55,341 nt of DNA from Flemingiibacterium sp045634005 (lineage in GTDB: Bacteria; Bacillota; Clostridia; Oscillospirales; CAG-272): NCBI GenBank assembly GCA_045634005.1, contig JAZQZL010000031.1, forward strand, positions 1 to 55,341, in the 5' to 3' direction. Position numbers and translations under genes: made by a program. Positions within the stretch are counted from its first letter, which is position 1. Every line of letters begins with the position of its first letter. Shown in pieces: positions 8,373 to 16,703 of this stretch. The notes beneath the pieces were generated by a model that was not told the DNA's origin, searched no databases, and saw only the letters and a list, made by a program, of their open reading frames with translations.

Positions 8373-10544
8373 TTACATATTGTCAAGCTCAATTTCAAGA
8401 CCGTCGAGCTGAATAAGCTTTTCGATGATATCGCGTTCGGTGTAGAAGTAGTGGTTTGCGGTTTCGTACGCGTTAAGCGTCGACTGCGGCACAAGCTCTA
8501 AAAGCTCAAGGCAGAGCGCACGCTCCTCGGCGATTATACCGAGCATCTCGTCCTTTGACTCGGGAAGTCTGCGCTTTGCCATAACATACTTCGCATGTAC
8601 GGCATCCGCCATAAAGTGGTTTCTTGCAATTTTGGCAAACAGCAAAAGCTCACGCGCCGCGCCCGTGCTCTGCGCGCTCTCGAGTATCCTTATGCCTGCA
8701 TCGAAATCACGGAGCAGTGCCTCGTAGCGCTCGATAAATATTTCCGGCGGATACGGTTTTGCATAATGCTCAATATCGTCAAACGTCCAGCACACGATCG
8801 TGGAGCGCTGAGCGACAGGCTTTAAGTTCCAACGGTTTGCAACGCCGAGATTCTTCGCAGACTCATACATTACCTCACAGCTGAAAGGATACTTCCTAAA
8901 TCCCTCACAGCAAAGCTTCACAGCCTCGTGTACCTTTTCGGCATCTATTCCATAATGCTTTTCGTACCATTTGTCAAGATCGAACGCATCGGGCTCTGAC
9001 AGATACCCGTTTATCATATCGAACGTAACCGACGGATAGCTTCCAAGCGTCCACGTCAGCTGATAGTCGCGCGTGCCGATCGCGTTAAGGCGCTTTAAGT
9101 GGTCAAGCTCCATATCGAAAAGCGGCATATACGGCACAGACGATATCTCCCAGCTGTTTGACACCTGCACCTTTGCAAGCATACCGTGACCGCTTTCGTG
9201 TGCGATACGGCTTATCTTTTTGTAAAGCTCACTCGGGCCGTAATTCGAGATAGAGTAGTCGATGACCTTGAAATCGTGTCCGTTAACGGAAAGCGGAAGT
9301 CCCCATTCGCTGACCATCCAGATCATAATGCCCTCGTCAAGCTTCGGGATGCCTCGCTCAAGCTGCTCCTGTTCCCACGCCCACATCGAAGCGATGACCT
9401 TCGCATTGCTTCCGGAGTCGCGGACAGCCTTGTTTATGATGTTCATAACGAGCACGGGATTGGTTTCAAACGGAAGATGCTTGCACACGGGGCAAGCGTT
9501 TCCGCGTGGGTCACCCGGCTCACTCGGCAGGCGAAGAAGATGCGGCTGGTAAACGCAGTGCGTCATATTTTCGCTCATCGTCGTGCAGATAACGCTTCCT
9601 ATCTCGGGAATTGCCGAGAAAAGGTCGTAAACGAGATCGTAAAGTAGCTTCTGAACCGCCGGCTTCTGGATGCAGAAGGAAACTTTGTCGATATTCGGCT
9701 TATACGCGCCCTCAAGCTCTGGGTGGCCGTATTTGTCGAACACCTCGCGCGACACCGCACGAAGCTCGTTTAAGTAAAGCTGTATCTTTATTCCGCGCTT
9801 GCCTGCACGCTTTATAAGCTCGCGAAGATTCTTGCGGCGAAGCTCGTAGCCTTCGCTCTCCGCGGGATTTATCGGGTAGTAGCAAAGCGTGGAAAGCGTT
9901 GCGGCAATAACGAACGTGTTAACGCCGTATTTCGCGTATTCGTCAAGCAGCTCGTCGGGAAGATGCGTGCGCGAATCGACGATGAACGGATCCGCAAACG
10001 GCGTCAGATACGGGTGCACGATGCGAAAACCGTTTGCATCGGTGGTGATATACCTCGGCTCAAAATCCGACGTATCGCTGTAAAAATCGAACATCTTGCG
10101 CTCGGACGTGTCAAGCCTTGCAATAGTCGCTGCGATCTTTTCGGTTTCTTTAATCTCTGCCTCGGTAAGCGGAGAGTACACTACTCTATCGAGCATAGGC
10201 TCCGCGTTGCCGAGCTTGCCGCGAAGATAGTCGTCCTTCTCGATAATAAAATCGAGCCTTTGCTCGGTGTAGTCAAGTAGCATCATCAGCTGATCGTACG
10301 GCAGGAGATACCAGTTATTTCTGATTATAGTGATATATCCGCGCTTCATCCATACGGGATCGGCAGCGGCGGTACGAAGTCCGAGTCTGGCAGCCTCGCG
10401 CTCGACGTCGTCCACAGTGCATTCAAGCACCATTGCGATACGCTCGGCAGGTACCATACGGTAGTTTCTGAAAATTACAGTTTGCCAACGTGTCGGAAGA
10501 TTATTTCTTTCGGGTGTCATCCCGGGATCGATTTTAAGCAGCAT
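8373..10544 (-). CDS. Large TIM-barrel-like hydrolase paralogue 5 (first gene of the array)
   Basis: A 723-residue protein and the promoter-proximal gene of the five-gene array. The ATG at 10544 follows GGGAGGG. Motifs in order: RWQTVIFRNYRM (about 19-30), a helical stretch RIAMVLECTVDDVEREAARLG that looks helix-turn-helix-like, YLNELRAVSREVFDKYG, SENMTHCVYQ, CPVCKHLPFET, MVSEWG and WEISSVPYMPLFDMELDHL, then helices. No export signal is seen. A consensus promoter lies at 10590-10618. The family is not named here; the ordered motifs, common to all five copies, argue for one enzymatic fold with diverged substrates. Confidence 0.8.
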   Translation of the reverse strand: MLLKIDPGMTPERNNLPTRWQTVIFRNYRMVPAERIAMVLECTVDDVEREAARLGLRTAAADPVWMKRGYITIIRNNWYLLPYDQLMMLLDYTEQRLDFIIEKDDYLRGKLGNAEPMLDRVVYSPLTEAEIKETEKIAATIARLDTSERKMFDFYSDTSDFEPRYITTDANGFRIVHPYLTPFADPFIVDSRTHLPDELLDEYAKYGVNTFVIAATLSTLCYYPINPAESEGYELRRKNLRELIKRAGKRGIKIQLYLNELRAVSREVFDKYGHPELEGAYKPNIDKVSFCIQKPAVQKLLYDLVYDLFSAIPEIGSVICTTMSENMTHCVYQPHLLRLPSEPGDPRGNACPVCKHLPFETNPVLVMNIINKAVRDSGSNAKVIASMWAWEQEQLERGIPKLDEGIMIWMVSEWGLPLSVNGHDFKVIDYSISNYGPSELYKKISRIAHESGHGMLAKVQVSNSWEISSVPYMPLFDMELDHLKRLNAIGTRDYQLTWTLGSYPSVTFDMINGYLSEPDAFDLDKWYEKHYGIDAEKVHEAVKLCCEGFRKYPFSCEVMYESAKNLGVANRWNLKPVAQRSTIVCWTFDDIEHYAKPYPPEIFIERYEALLRDFDAGIRILESAQSTGAARELLLFAKIARNHFMADAVHAKYVMAKRRLPESKDEMLGIIAEERALCLELLELVPQSTLNAYETANHYFYTERDIIEKLIQLDGLEIELDNM

Positions 10545-10589
10545 ATAATTCCCTCCCTTAAGTAATATAAATACTACTTATCTAAAGCC

Positions 10590-10618
10590 ATTCTAACACA
10601 TCGAAAACTGCTTGTCAA
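10590..10618 (-). promoter_or_regulatory. Sigma-A-type promoter of the five-paralogue operon
   Basis: On the minus strand, TTGACA (10613-10618), a 17-base spacer ending TGTGT, then TAGAAT (10590-10595), about 45 bases before the ATG at 10544. Confidence 0.75.
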
Positions 10619-10693
10619 CAGAATTTTCGCAATTTTTCATGCGCTTTAAAACATTCTTAATTTTGTCCAAATAAACGCTAATAATATCCAAAT

Positions 10694-10719
10694 CGGGCAC
10701 CGCAAAACTGCGGTGCCCG
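10694..10719 (-). terminator. Intrinsic terminator after dapL
   Basis: Perfect 11-base-pair G+C-rich stem with an AAAC/GTTT loop, 12 bases after the dapL stop. The T-run on the minus strand is short, so efficiency is uncertain. Confidence 0.7.
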
Positions 10720-10731
10720 ACTGTAAAAATA

Positions 10732-11916
10732 TTATTTAAAAAGCTTCTTAATTCTCTCTGCTGCCTCACGTGTACGCTCGCGGTCACCGAATGCGGTAAG
10801 ACGGAAGAATCCCTCTCCCATTTCACCGAATCCCGCACCGGGAGTACCGACTACGTTCGCCTTGGTAAGTAAGAGATCGAAGAACTCCCACGAGCCCATA
10901 CCCCTCGGGCACTTGAGCCAGATATAGGGCGAGTTTACGCCACCGGTATACCAAATGCCAAGCTCGTCGAGCGCCGCAGTAATGATGCCTGCGTTTGCCT
11001 TGTAGTAAGCGAGATTTTCCGCAATCTGCGCACGTCCCTCGGGAGTGAACACAGCCGCAGCCGCACGCTGTACGGGATAGGATACGCCGTTGAACTTGGT
11101 CGTCTGACGGCGAAGCCAGAGCTTGTTAAGCGAAAGTCCGTCACAACTGAGCTCCATCGGAACGATGGTCCAGCCGCAGCGGGTACCGGTAAAGCCTGCG
11201 GTCTTGGAGAACGAGCAGAACTCGATCGCACAGTCACGTGCCCCCTCAATCTCGTAGATCGAACGAACGAGCTCCTCCGAGGAGATAAACGACTCATAAG
11301 CCGCGTCGAAGAGGATGATAGCGCCCTTCTTCTTTGCATAGTCTACCCATGCGCGCATCTGGTCGCGGTTATACGCCGCGCCGGTAGGATTATTAGGCGA
11401 ACAGAGGTAGATGATGTCAGCATCAACCTTATCGTCAGGCATCGGGAGGAAGTTATTCTCCGCGCTGCCGTTCATGTAGATAATATTTCTGCCGTCCATC
11501 GTGTTGGTGTCAACGTAAACGGGATATACCGGGTCGGGAACGAGAACGGTATTGTCCTTTGCGAAGATGTCGAGGATATTACCGAGATCGCTCTTTGCGC
11601 CGTCGGAGATGAAGATCTCGTCAGCATCAAGCTCTACGCCGTCCTCTGCCTTGTAGTAGTCCTTGATAGCATCCTTTAAGAAGCCGTAGCCCTGCTCGGG
11701 ACCGTAGCCCTTGAAGCTGTCCTTATTACCCATCTCGTCGGTTGCCTCGTGGAGCGCCTTAACGACAGCGTCGCAAAGCGGAAGCGTAACGTCGCCTATA
11801 CCAAGACGGATAACGTCCGCGTCGGGATTTGCCGCCTTAAAGTCGGCAACCTTCTTCGCTATATCGGAAAAGAGATAGCTTTCCTTGAGCTTTTTGTAGT
11901 TTGCATTGATTTTCAT
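10732..11916 (-). CDS. dapL: LL-diaminopimelate aminotransferase
   Basis: A 394-residue fold-type I PLP aminotransferase that makes LL-diaminopimelate from tetrahydrodipicolinate and glutamate, feeding lysine and peptidoglycan synthesis. The N-terminus MKINANYKKLKESYLFSDI and the GYGPEQGY segment are characteristic of DapL. The PLP lysine is in SFSKTAGF (about residue 237), with SPNNPTGA before it and GTRCGW after it. Length is normal for the family. It is the last gene of the operon starting at about 15.1 kb, 33 bases after the ACT/metallo-hydrolase gene, and is followed by a hairpin terminator. Confidence 0.93.
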   Translation of the reverse strand: MKINANYKKLKESYLFSDIAKKVADFKAANPDADVIRLGIGDVTLPLCDAVVKALHEATDEMGNKDSFKGYGPEQGYGFLKDAIKDYYKAEDGVELDADEIFISDGAKSDLGNILDIFAKDNTVLVPDPVYPVYVDTNTMDGRNIIYMNGSAENNFLPMPDDKVDADIIYLCSPNNPTGAAYNRDQMRAWVDYAKKKGAIILFDAAYESFISSEELVRSIYEIEGARDCAIEFCSFSKTAGFTGTRCGWTIVPMELSCDGLSLNKLWLRRQTTKFNGVSYPVQRAAAAVFTPEGRAQIAENLAYYKANAGIITAALDELGIWYTGGVNSPYIWLKCPRGMGSWEFFDLLLTKANVVGTPGAGFGEMGEGFFRLTAFGDRERTREAAERIKKLFK

Positions 11917-11949
11917 TATATGATCTCCCTTTTGGAAAAATTTTACTGA

Positions 11950-13386
11950 TCAACCCTTGACCGAGTAGTCGGTCTTGAAGCCGTGCGCACCGAAGATGCG
12001 CCACTCACCTGCACCGAGGCGCTGCATTATCGCCTTGCGCTGCACCGCGCAAAGCTTCGGATCCGTATCGACAGAAGTCATAAGAATCGGCGCGTACTGA
12101 TTGTACTGTGCCTGCTTTGGAGTGAGTCCGCGCATATTTATATAGATGTCGCCCGTAAATGCGATATGGTTGTTATAATCGATAAGCACGATCTCTCCGG
12201 GAAGATGACCGCCCTTGCCCTCGTAAACCTCAAAATGAAGCTCACCGAAATCGAAGACTCCGATCTGTGTAAGCGGATCGCGAAGCTCTAATCTTTCCTC
12301 CCACGGCACCGTGATCTTATCAGGACACGGCGGCTTATACGCCGTCAGTATCTTACAGATGTTTATATACGGTCTGTATAGAGGATTTTCCTCTCTGTAG
12401 CCGTTTTTGCCCTCGTATTCGTTTTTAAGGCATTCCGCGCTCTTCTTACTTGCGATTATCTCGTCGAACATCGGCAACAGTCCGCAGTGGTCAACGTCCG
12501 CGTGAGTTATGAGCACGCGCTTCCTCACCGTATCGAAGTCAGGAATCACACGCCGGAGTATCTCGGTCATCTCGTCGGCGTAGCAGGCATAGCCGCTGTC
12601 AACGACGAGCACCTCACCAAGACTGTTTATAACCATCACGTTGCTGCCGCACGGCGGCTCGATAAGGGTTATTTTCGTGTTCGGCGTTATCTCGTGCTCG
12701 CTTATTCTCGGGGAGAAATTCTCCGCCTCCGCGTCCGTCAAAAGCTCCGCAAACTTGCTGATGCTGTCGAACGTACGGTATGGCGAAAGCCCCTCCTCGT
12801 CAAGCGTCTGCATAGCGAGGTTTACATGTACCAGAAGCGCTTCTTTTTCCGTTTCGGAAAGTCTGCGTGCACTTGTAAGTCCGCGCACGTACGCGTTGTA
12901 GAAAATGGAATTGTCATACACCTTTTCAGATGTGTTGTAGTCGATGACTCTTACTGAGCAAAGCTTTTCCGCTTCCTTCAAAAATTCGTCTATCTTATCC
13001 GTATCGTCCACGTACAGTCCCATTTTAAAGAGCTGATAATCCGTTCCGTTTTCCTGGGAACTGATATACGAAATATTAAAGTTGAACTCGCTTATAAGCT
13101 TCAGAACACCTGCAACGCTTCCCGGCACGTCCCGAAGGCAAAATTCAATGAGCACGATGCTCGAGCGGCTCTGATCGTTTTGAAGATAGCCGATCTTTTT
13201 AAGCTCCTCGTCTGCCCTTGCTAGCTGATCTGCCGTTCCCTCGGCATCGATAAACAGCGTGTGGGAATCCACCGCCTTGTTGTAGCTTACTCGGGTGATG
13301 TTGACACCGAGCGCAGAAAAGCACTCGCTCGCCTTCAAGAATGCACCAATGTGGTCGGGCATAGATGTTACGTATGTTTTTTTCAC
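11950..13386 (-). CDS. ACT-ACT-metallo-beta-lactamase fusion protein
   Basis: A 478-residue fusion. Residues about 1-75 and 78-155 look like two ACT domains (KKTYVTSMPDHIGAFLKAS, then RSSIVLIEFCLRDVPGSVAG). A helical linker follows, and about 225-478 is a metallo-beta-lactamase-fold hydrolase with ITHADVDHCGLLP (the THxDxDH metal site), a GGHLPGE histidine, FTGDIYIN and a terminal GAHG. The start is GTG at 13386, chosen because GAGGTGA lies 9 bases upstream and the first ACT strand begins there. ACT domains usually bind amino acids, so allosteric control of the hydrolase by an amino acid is a reasonable inference. Its place between two aminotransferase genes agrees. The substrate is unknown. 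Confidence 0.85.
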   Translation of the reverse strand: MKKTYVTSMPDHIGAFLKASECFSALGVNITRVSYNKAVDSHTLFIDAEGTADQLARADEELKKIGYLQNDQSRSSIVLIEFCLRDVPGSVAGVLKLISEFNFNISYISSQENGTDYQLFKMGLYVDDTDKIDEFLKEAEKLCSVRVIDYNTSEKVYDNSIFYNAYVRGLTSARRLSETEKEALLVHVNLAMQTLDEEGLSPYRTFDSISKFAELLTDAEAENFSPRISEHEITPNTKITLIEPPCGSNVMVINSLGEVLVVDSGYACYADEMTEILRRVIPDFDTVRKRVLITHADVDHCGLLPMFDEIIASKKSAECLKNEYEGKNGYREENPLYRPYINICKILTAYKPPCPDKITVPWEERLELRDPLTQIGVFDFGELHFEVYEGKGGHLPGEIVLIDYNNHIAFTGDIYINMRGLTPKQAQYNQYAPILMTSVDTDPKLCAVQRKAIMQRLGAGEWRIFGAHGFKTDYSVKG

Positions 13387-13436
13387 CTAAATATCACCTC
13401 ACGTCTGCCGTGCGGCACTTATACACCGCAGGAGTG

Positions 13437-14324
13437 TTAAACGCTTGTTTTTTCGATATAGTCGGCATAAAGCTCGACGCGTATCTTGTTAAGCAGTTCT
13501 GCCGCCTTACCGCCGACGGGTGTACCGTCAACGTGTGTCGCTCTCACACAGAAGTTTGAGCTCGAGGTAAAGATAACCTCGTCGGCGCCCATAAGAAACT
13601 CAAGCGAGAACGGCTCCTCGACAACCTCGATGCAAAGCTTCGCCGCTACCTTTTTTAGGTTCTTTCTCGCAATACCGGGCAGTATCAGATTATCAAGCGG
13701 CGCCGTGTATATCTTGCCGTCTTTGATGCAGTGTACGTTTGAGTGCGAGCCCTCGGTTACGCGGTTTTTGATACCGTTTGCCTCGGCACGATACTGTACG
13801 CACTCACCGGCGCCCGCCTTCTTCGCCTTCTCTGCCGCGAGAACGTTCGGAAGCAGGCAAAGCGTTTTGATGTTACACATAAAGAAGCGAATGTCCTCGT
13901 GCGAGAGCACCTTCATCTCCTTGTATACGTCTGCAAGCTTTCGGGGAGTTACGGTAACCCAGAGATTCGCCTTCGCGCCAACGGGAAACTCGTGTCCGCG
14001 CGGAACGTTCGCGCCACGCGTTATCTGCCAATAAAGAAATGACTCACCGTTTGTATCCGTCGTGTCAACCTTCGAAACAAGGTCGGAAAGAAGCGCTGCA
14101 AGCTCCGACTTCTCCATCGGAATCTCGATCTCCACCATTTTGGCGGAATTGTAGAAGCGCTCGATATGCTCGTCAAGGCAGTATATGACGCCGTTTCTAG
14201 TAGCGGTCGCCTCGTAAACTCCGTCGCCGAACCAGCAAACGCGGTCGGTCATCGGCACCTGCATATTTTCGATAAGGTCGTATTTGCCGGCATAGTAGCC
14301 GAGATTTTTAAGAAGCTCTGCCAT
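13437..14324 (-). CDS. Class IV aminotransferase, D-amino-acid transaminase-like
   Basis: A 295-residue fold-type IV PLP enzyme. The PLP lysine is K153 in CNIKTLCLLPNVLA, which matches the D-alanine transaminase pattern better than the branched-chain one. VTEGSHSNV (phosphate and cofactor binding) and a C-terminal SSSNFCVRATHVDG also fit. ITRGANVPRGHEFP resembles the arginine loop that handles the substrate carboxylate in Dat enzymes. Expected reaction: D-amino acid plus 2-oxoglutarate to 2-oxo acid plus D-glutamate, relevant to the cell wall. A branched-chain or aminodeoxychorismate-lyase-type role cannot be excluded. It lies 14 bases after the SGNH gene and is co-transcribed with dapL. Confidence 0.85.
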   Translation of the reverse strand: MAELLKNLGYYAGKYDLIENMQVPMTDRVCWFGDGVYEATATRNGVIYCLDEHIERFYNSAKMVEIEIPMEKSELAALLSDLVSKVDTTDTNGESFLYWQITRGANVPRGHEFPVGAKANLWVTVTPRKLADVYKEMKVLSHEDIRFFMCNIKTLCLLPNVLAAEKAKKAGAGECVQYRAEANGIKNRVTEGSHSNVHCIKDGKIYTAPLDNLILPGIARKNLKKVAAKLCIEVVEEPFSLEFLMGADEVIFTSSSNFCVRATHVDGTPVGGKAAELLNKIRVELYADYIEKTSV

Positions 14325-14338
14325 AAAGCCCTCTCCGT

Positions 14339-15070
14339 TTAACCGTTTATTCCCAATCCAAACTCTTTCATAAATAGTCTGTACATTACGTCATACCCCT
14401 CATCGCTCGGGTGGAGTCCGTCACATAAAAGCGACTCAAAGTCGACACCGCGCTTTTCACAGTCCTCCAAAAAGAGCGAATACATACTGATGAATGGAAA
14501 TTCGCATTCGATCGAAGCCATAGTGTAAAGATCGTTTAGATCGTTCATATGGAGTATGCGCCAAAGATCCGGACCGTCCTTTTCATTCTGCGCCGACGCG
14601 GGAATATTCACCGCCATAATGAAGTCCTTTCCCGTTGCCATGAACTTTTCGTGCAGCTTCAAAATATTGCCGTAAAACTCGTCAAGCATCTCCTTGCGGT
14701 CGCGCATCGGAGTGTCCTTTTTGTATTGATGGCGATTGTTCGTGCCGATCATGCAGAAGATTATGTCATCCTCTTCATCGACGAGTGTGTCGAAATTTTC
14801 GATAACAAATTCGATTTTCGTGCCCGTACAGCCGTTATTTGTAACCGTGCAGTTAAAATTCGACTCCACGTAGTCCTTAAATTTTTTCGCCCAGCAATAT
14901 CCGTCGGGATTGCGTGAAAAGCCTGCGACTATCGGCTCACCGTTCTGCGCAAATCCCGTGCCGCCGACGCCGTGCGTGATAGAGTCGCCGATCAGTTTTA
15001 CGTGAAGGGTTTTGTCCGAGGTGGCAAGTTTATTCATTATTTTCGTTACAGCCGTATTCAAGTTAAGCAC
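14339..15070 (-). CDS. SGNH/GDSL-family hydrolase
   Basis: A 243-residue esterase-fold protein. Block I is LIGDSITHG (nucleophile Ser, about residue 28), block III includes GTNNRHQY, and block V is DGLHPSDEGYDVM with the Asp-His pair near residue 220. Members often remove acetyl groups from sugars or cell-wall polymers. There is no signal peptide, so a cytosolic substrate is expected. The start is GTG at 15070, with AAGG 5-8 bases upstream. A second in-frame ATG (MNKLATSD) also lies before the GDS block, so the exact start is not certain. First gene of the SGNH-transaminase-ACT/MBL-dapL operon. Confidence 0.88.
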   Translation of the reverse strand: MLNLNTAVTKIMNKLATSDKTLHVKLIGDSITHGVGGTGFAQNGEPIVAGFSRNPDGYCWAKKFKDYVESNFNCTVTNNGCTGTKIEFVIENFDTLVDEEDDIIFCMIGTNNRHQYKKDTPMRDRKEMLDEFYGNILKLHEKFMATGKDFIMAVNIPASAQNEKDGPDLWRILHMNDLNDLYTMASIECEFPFISMYSLFLEDCEKRGVDFESLLCDGLHPSDEGYDVMYRLFMKEFGLGING

Positions 15071-15103
15071 CGCCTTTTAAGCCCGTATTTACAAATATAA
15101 TTT

Positions 15104-15133
15104 ATTGTAACACACTAAAGCGAGAATTTCAAT
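15104..15133 (-). promoter_or_regulatory. Promoter of the SGNH-dapL operon
   Basis: Minus strand TTGAAA (15128-15133), 18-base spacer ending TGTGT(T), TACAAT (15104-15109), about 34 bases before the GTG at 15070. Confidence 0.7.
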
Positions 15134-15177
15134 ATATATTTTATGAATAATAAAACTTTTTACCCAAAATAAAATGC

Positions 15178-15205
15178 GGTGCCGCCCGCAATCGGACAGC
15201 ACCGT
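15178..15205 (-). terminator. Terminator after the HpcH/HpaI aldolase gene
   Basis: A 12-pair stem with two G-T pairs (arms cggtgc..., gcaccg) and, on the minus strand, an ATTTTATTTT tail. It has T-rich sequence on both sides and could also act on the plus strand. Confidence 0.7.
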
Positions 15206-15258
15206 TTTTAATTTTGCACAAAGAACCGCGCTACATTTTCCAAGTTCCCCCGAACCGC

Positions 15259-16029
15259 TTATTTATCTATAACCTTTTTCAGCGTTTCGTATGTTTTTTT
15301 AGCACCGCTTACGATGTAATTGAAGTCAGAGCCGCACGTTATCATTTTAATGCCCATATCGCGGAGCATCGTGAGTGTCTTTTCATCGGTAGCCAAGGTT
15401 GCCGAGCCCACTATTTTGTTGTGCTTTGTTGCAATATCAATTGCCTTTTTAGCTAATGCAAGGTTGTTTTCTCCGAAAAATTCACCAATCTCATTTATCG
15501 AGCCCGACAAATCCGCAAGTCCTAAAATAAAGCCGTCGATGTAGGGATTATCCGCAATCTGCTCGATCTCGTCAACGAAGGTCTTGCATTCTATCTGCAA
15601 AAATCTGCACAGATCCACCGCGCCCGACTTGAAATATGCAATCTCGTCGTCAACACCGTATCTCACGGCTCTCTGCGGTCCGCATCCTCTGTTGCCGTAC
15701 GGCGGATACAGGGTGTAGGAAAGAAGCTCCTCTGCTTCCTTGGCGCTGTGCACCATAGGGAATATAATTCCGTCAGGTCCCATTTCCAAAACCTTTTTGG
15801 TATACGTAAGATCATTTTGCGGCACGCGAACAATAACCTGCTTGCCGACAGACTTTGCAGCGACCAATTGTGCATAGCAAACGTCAAGCGTGATCGCCGA
15901 ATGCTCCAAATCCACCCACAGATAGTCGTAATCGAAATATCCCATCATTTCCGCAACACACATTGCAGGGATATTTACAAGAGTTCCGCATATTGTTTTT
16001 CCGTTTTGAATTTTTTCTTTCAGGTTCAT
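15259..16029 (-). CDS. HpcH/HpaI-family aldolase (2-keto-3-deoxy acid type)
   Basis: A 256-residue class II (metal-dependent) aldolase that should cleave 2-oxo-3-deoxy sugar acids or 4-hydroxy-2-oxo acids to pyruvate plus an aldehyde. Visible active-site pattern: WVDLEHSA (catalytic His), VRVPQND (substrate Arg), LQIECKT (metal Glu) and GLADLSGS (metal Asp). The ATG at 16029 is preferred over a GTG 33 bases upstream because GAGGTG sits 5 bases before it and the family N-terminus MNLKEKI begins there. It is transcribed alone, between a consensus promoter and a terminator hairpin. It is a paralogue of the gene at 37955-38728; closest characterised relatives would be KDR or 4-hydroxy-2-oxoheptanedioate aldolases. 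Confidence 0.9.
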   Translation of the reverse strand: MNLKEKIQNGKTICGTLVNIPAMCVAEMMGYFDYDYLWVDLEHSAITLDVCYAQLVAAKSVGKQVIVRVPQNDLTYTKKVLEMGPDGIIFPMVHSAKEAEELLSYTLYPPYGNRGCGPQRAVRYGVDDEIAYFKSGAVDLCRFLQIECKTFVDEIEQIADNPYIDGFILGLADLSGSINEIGEFFGENNLALAKKAIDIATKHNKIVGSATLATDEKTLTMLRDMGIKMITCGSDFNYIVSGAKKTYETLKKVIDK

Positions 16030-16077
16030 TTTTGCACCTCGTATATTGTGTGATACTGTCACTGTTTAAGCGTCCGT

Positions 16078-16106
16078 ATTATAGCACATCAAGGCAAGAA
16101 TTTCAA
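16078..16106 (-). promoter_or_regulatory. Promoter of the HpcH/HpaI aldolase gene
   Basis: Minus strand TTGAAA (16101-16106), 17-base spacer ending TGTGC, TATAAT (16078-16083). Confidence 0.8.
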
Positions 16107-16148
16107 TACTCTCTTTACAAAAAAGTAAAATTTTTTGTCTATCAAGAG

Positions 16149-16176
16149 AAAGCCGTCCGTTTTACGGACAGCCTTT
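16149..16176 (-). terminator. Terminator after nrdDG
   Basis: 12-pair hairpin with two G-T pairs and an AAAA-type loop, 6 bases after the nrdG stop, followed on the minus strand by TTTCTCTT. Confidence 0.65.
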
Positions 16177-16181
16177 CATAA

Positions 16182-16703
16182 TTATTCATCCCAAAGCACG
16201 ACTTTTCCAGCCTCGAGGGTTTTCGGCACATCTATAAGCCGCTGATTCGACGAGCCGCGGAATTTGAGCATAAGGTTTCGCTTTGAGTGCTCGTATCTGC
16301 CGTCGACGAGTACGTCGAGAAGCGCGAGAATACCGTCAGTCGCCTCGCATCTCGGATGTGAGCCGTCAGTCTTTAATTCCTCAAAGGTAAAGCCTGAAAA
16401 CGCCCAGATAGTCTTATCGGGATACGTTTCGCGCACACGCCCCAGAAACGGCAGCAGAGAGCGCTGATTCGACGGCTCGAACGGCTCACCGCCGAGCACC
16501 GTAAGACCGTTTATGTATGACGGCGCGAGCATGGCGATAATCTTATCCTCAACCTCGCGCGTGAACTCCTCGCCGTACGAGAAATCCCACGTTTCCGGCT
16601 GAAAGCAATGCTCACAGCGGTTAGTGCAGCCCGATACGAAAAGCGTTACGCGAACACCATCGCCGTCTGCAACGTCGCAGTTTTTAATATTACCGTAAAA
16701 CAT
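16182..16703 (-). CDS. nrdG: Anaerobic ribonucleotide reductase activating protein
   Basis: A 173-residue radical-SAM enzyme that installs the glycyl radical on NrdD. The CxxxCxxC iron-sulphur motif is C26-C30-C33 in SGCTNRCEHC, and GGEPFEP (SAM-binding region) lies near residue 72. Length is typical. The ATG overlaps the nrdD TAA by one base (TAATG), so the pair is translationally coupled. It shares the NrdR-type control region upstream of nrdD. Confidence 0.95.
   Translation of the reverse strand: MFYGNIKNCDVADGDGVRVTLFVSGCTNRCEHCFQPETWDFSYGEEFTREVEDKIIAMLAPSYINGLTVLGGEPFEPSNQRSLLPFLGRVRETYPDKTIWAFSGFTFEELKTDGSHPRCEATDGILALLDVLVDGRYEHSKRNLMLKFRGSSNQRLIDVPKTLEAGKVVLWDE

Noticed and set aside
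49..10280. Long open frames on the plus strand opposite the five paralogues (e.g. 49-1953, 4089-5432)
   Set aside because: They mirror the coding strand of the paralogues, repeat at equivalent places in each copy, lack ribosome sites and encode arginine- and cysteine-rich low-plausibility proteins. They are a by-product of codon bias.
1..10544. Long near-direct repeats across 10 kb as a repeat element or CRISPR
   Set aside because: The repetition is explained by five paralogous genes; period, length and divergence do not fit any array or transposon.
14787..14812. TGTCGAA match inside the SGNH hydrolase gene as another 0A box
   Set aside because: Single copy inside coding sequence with no nearby promoter; expected by chance.
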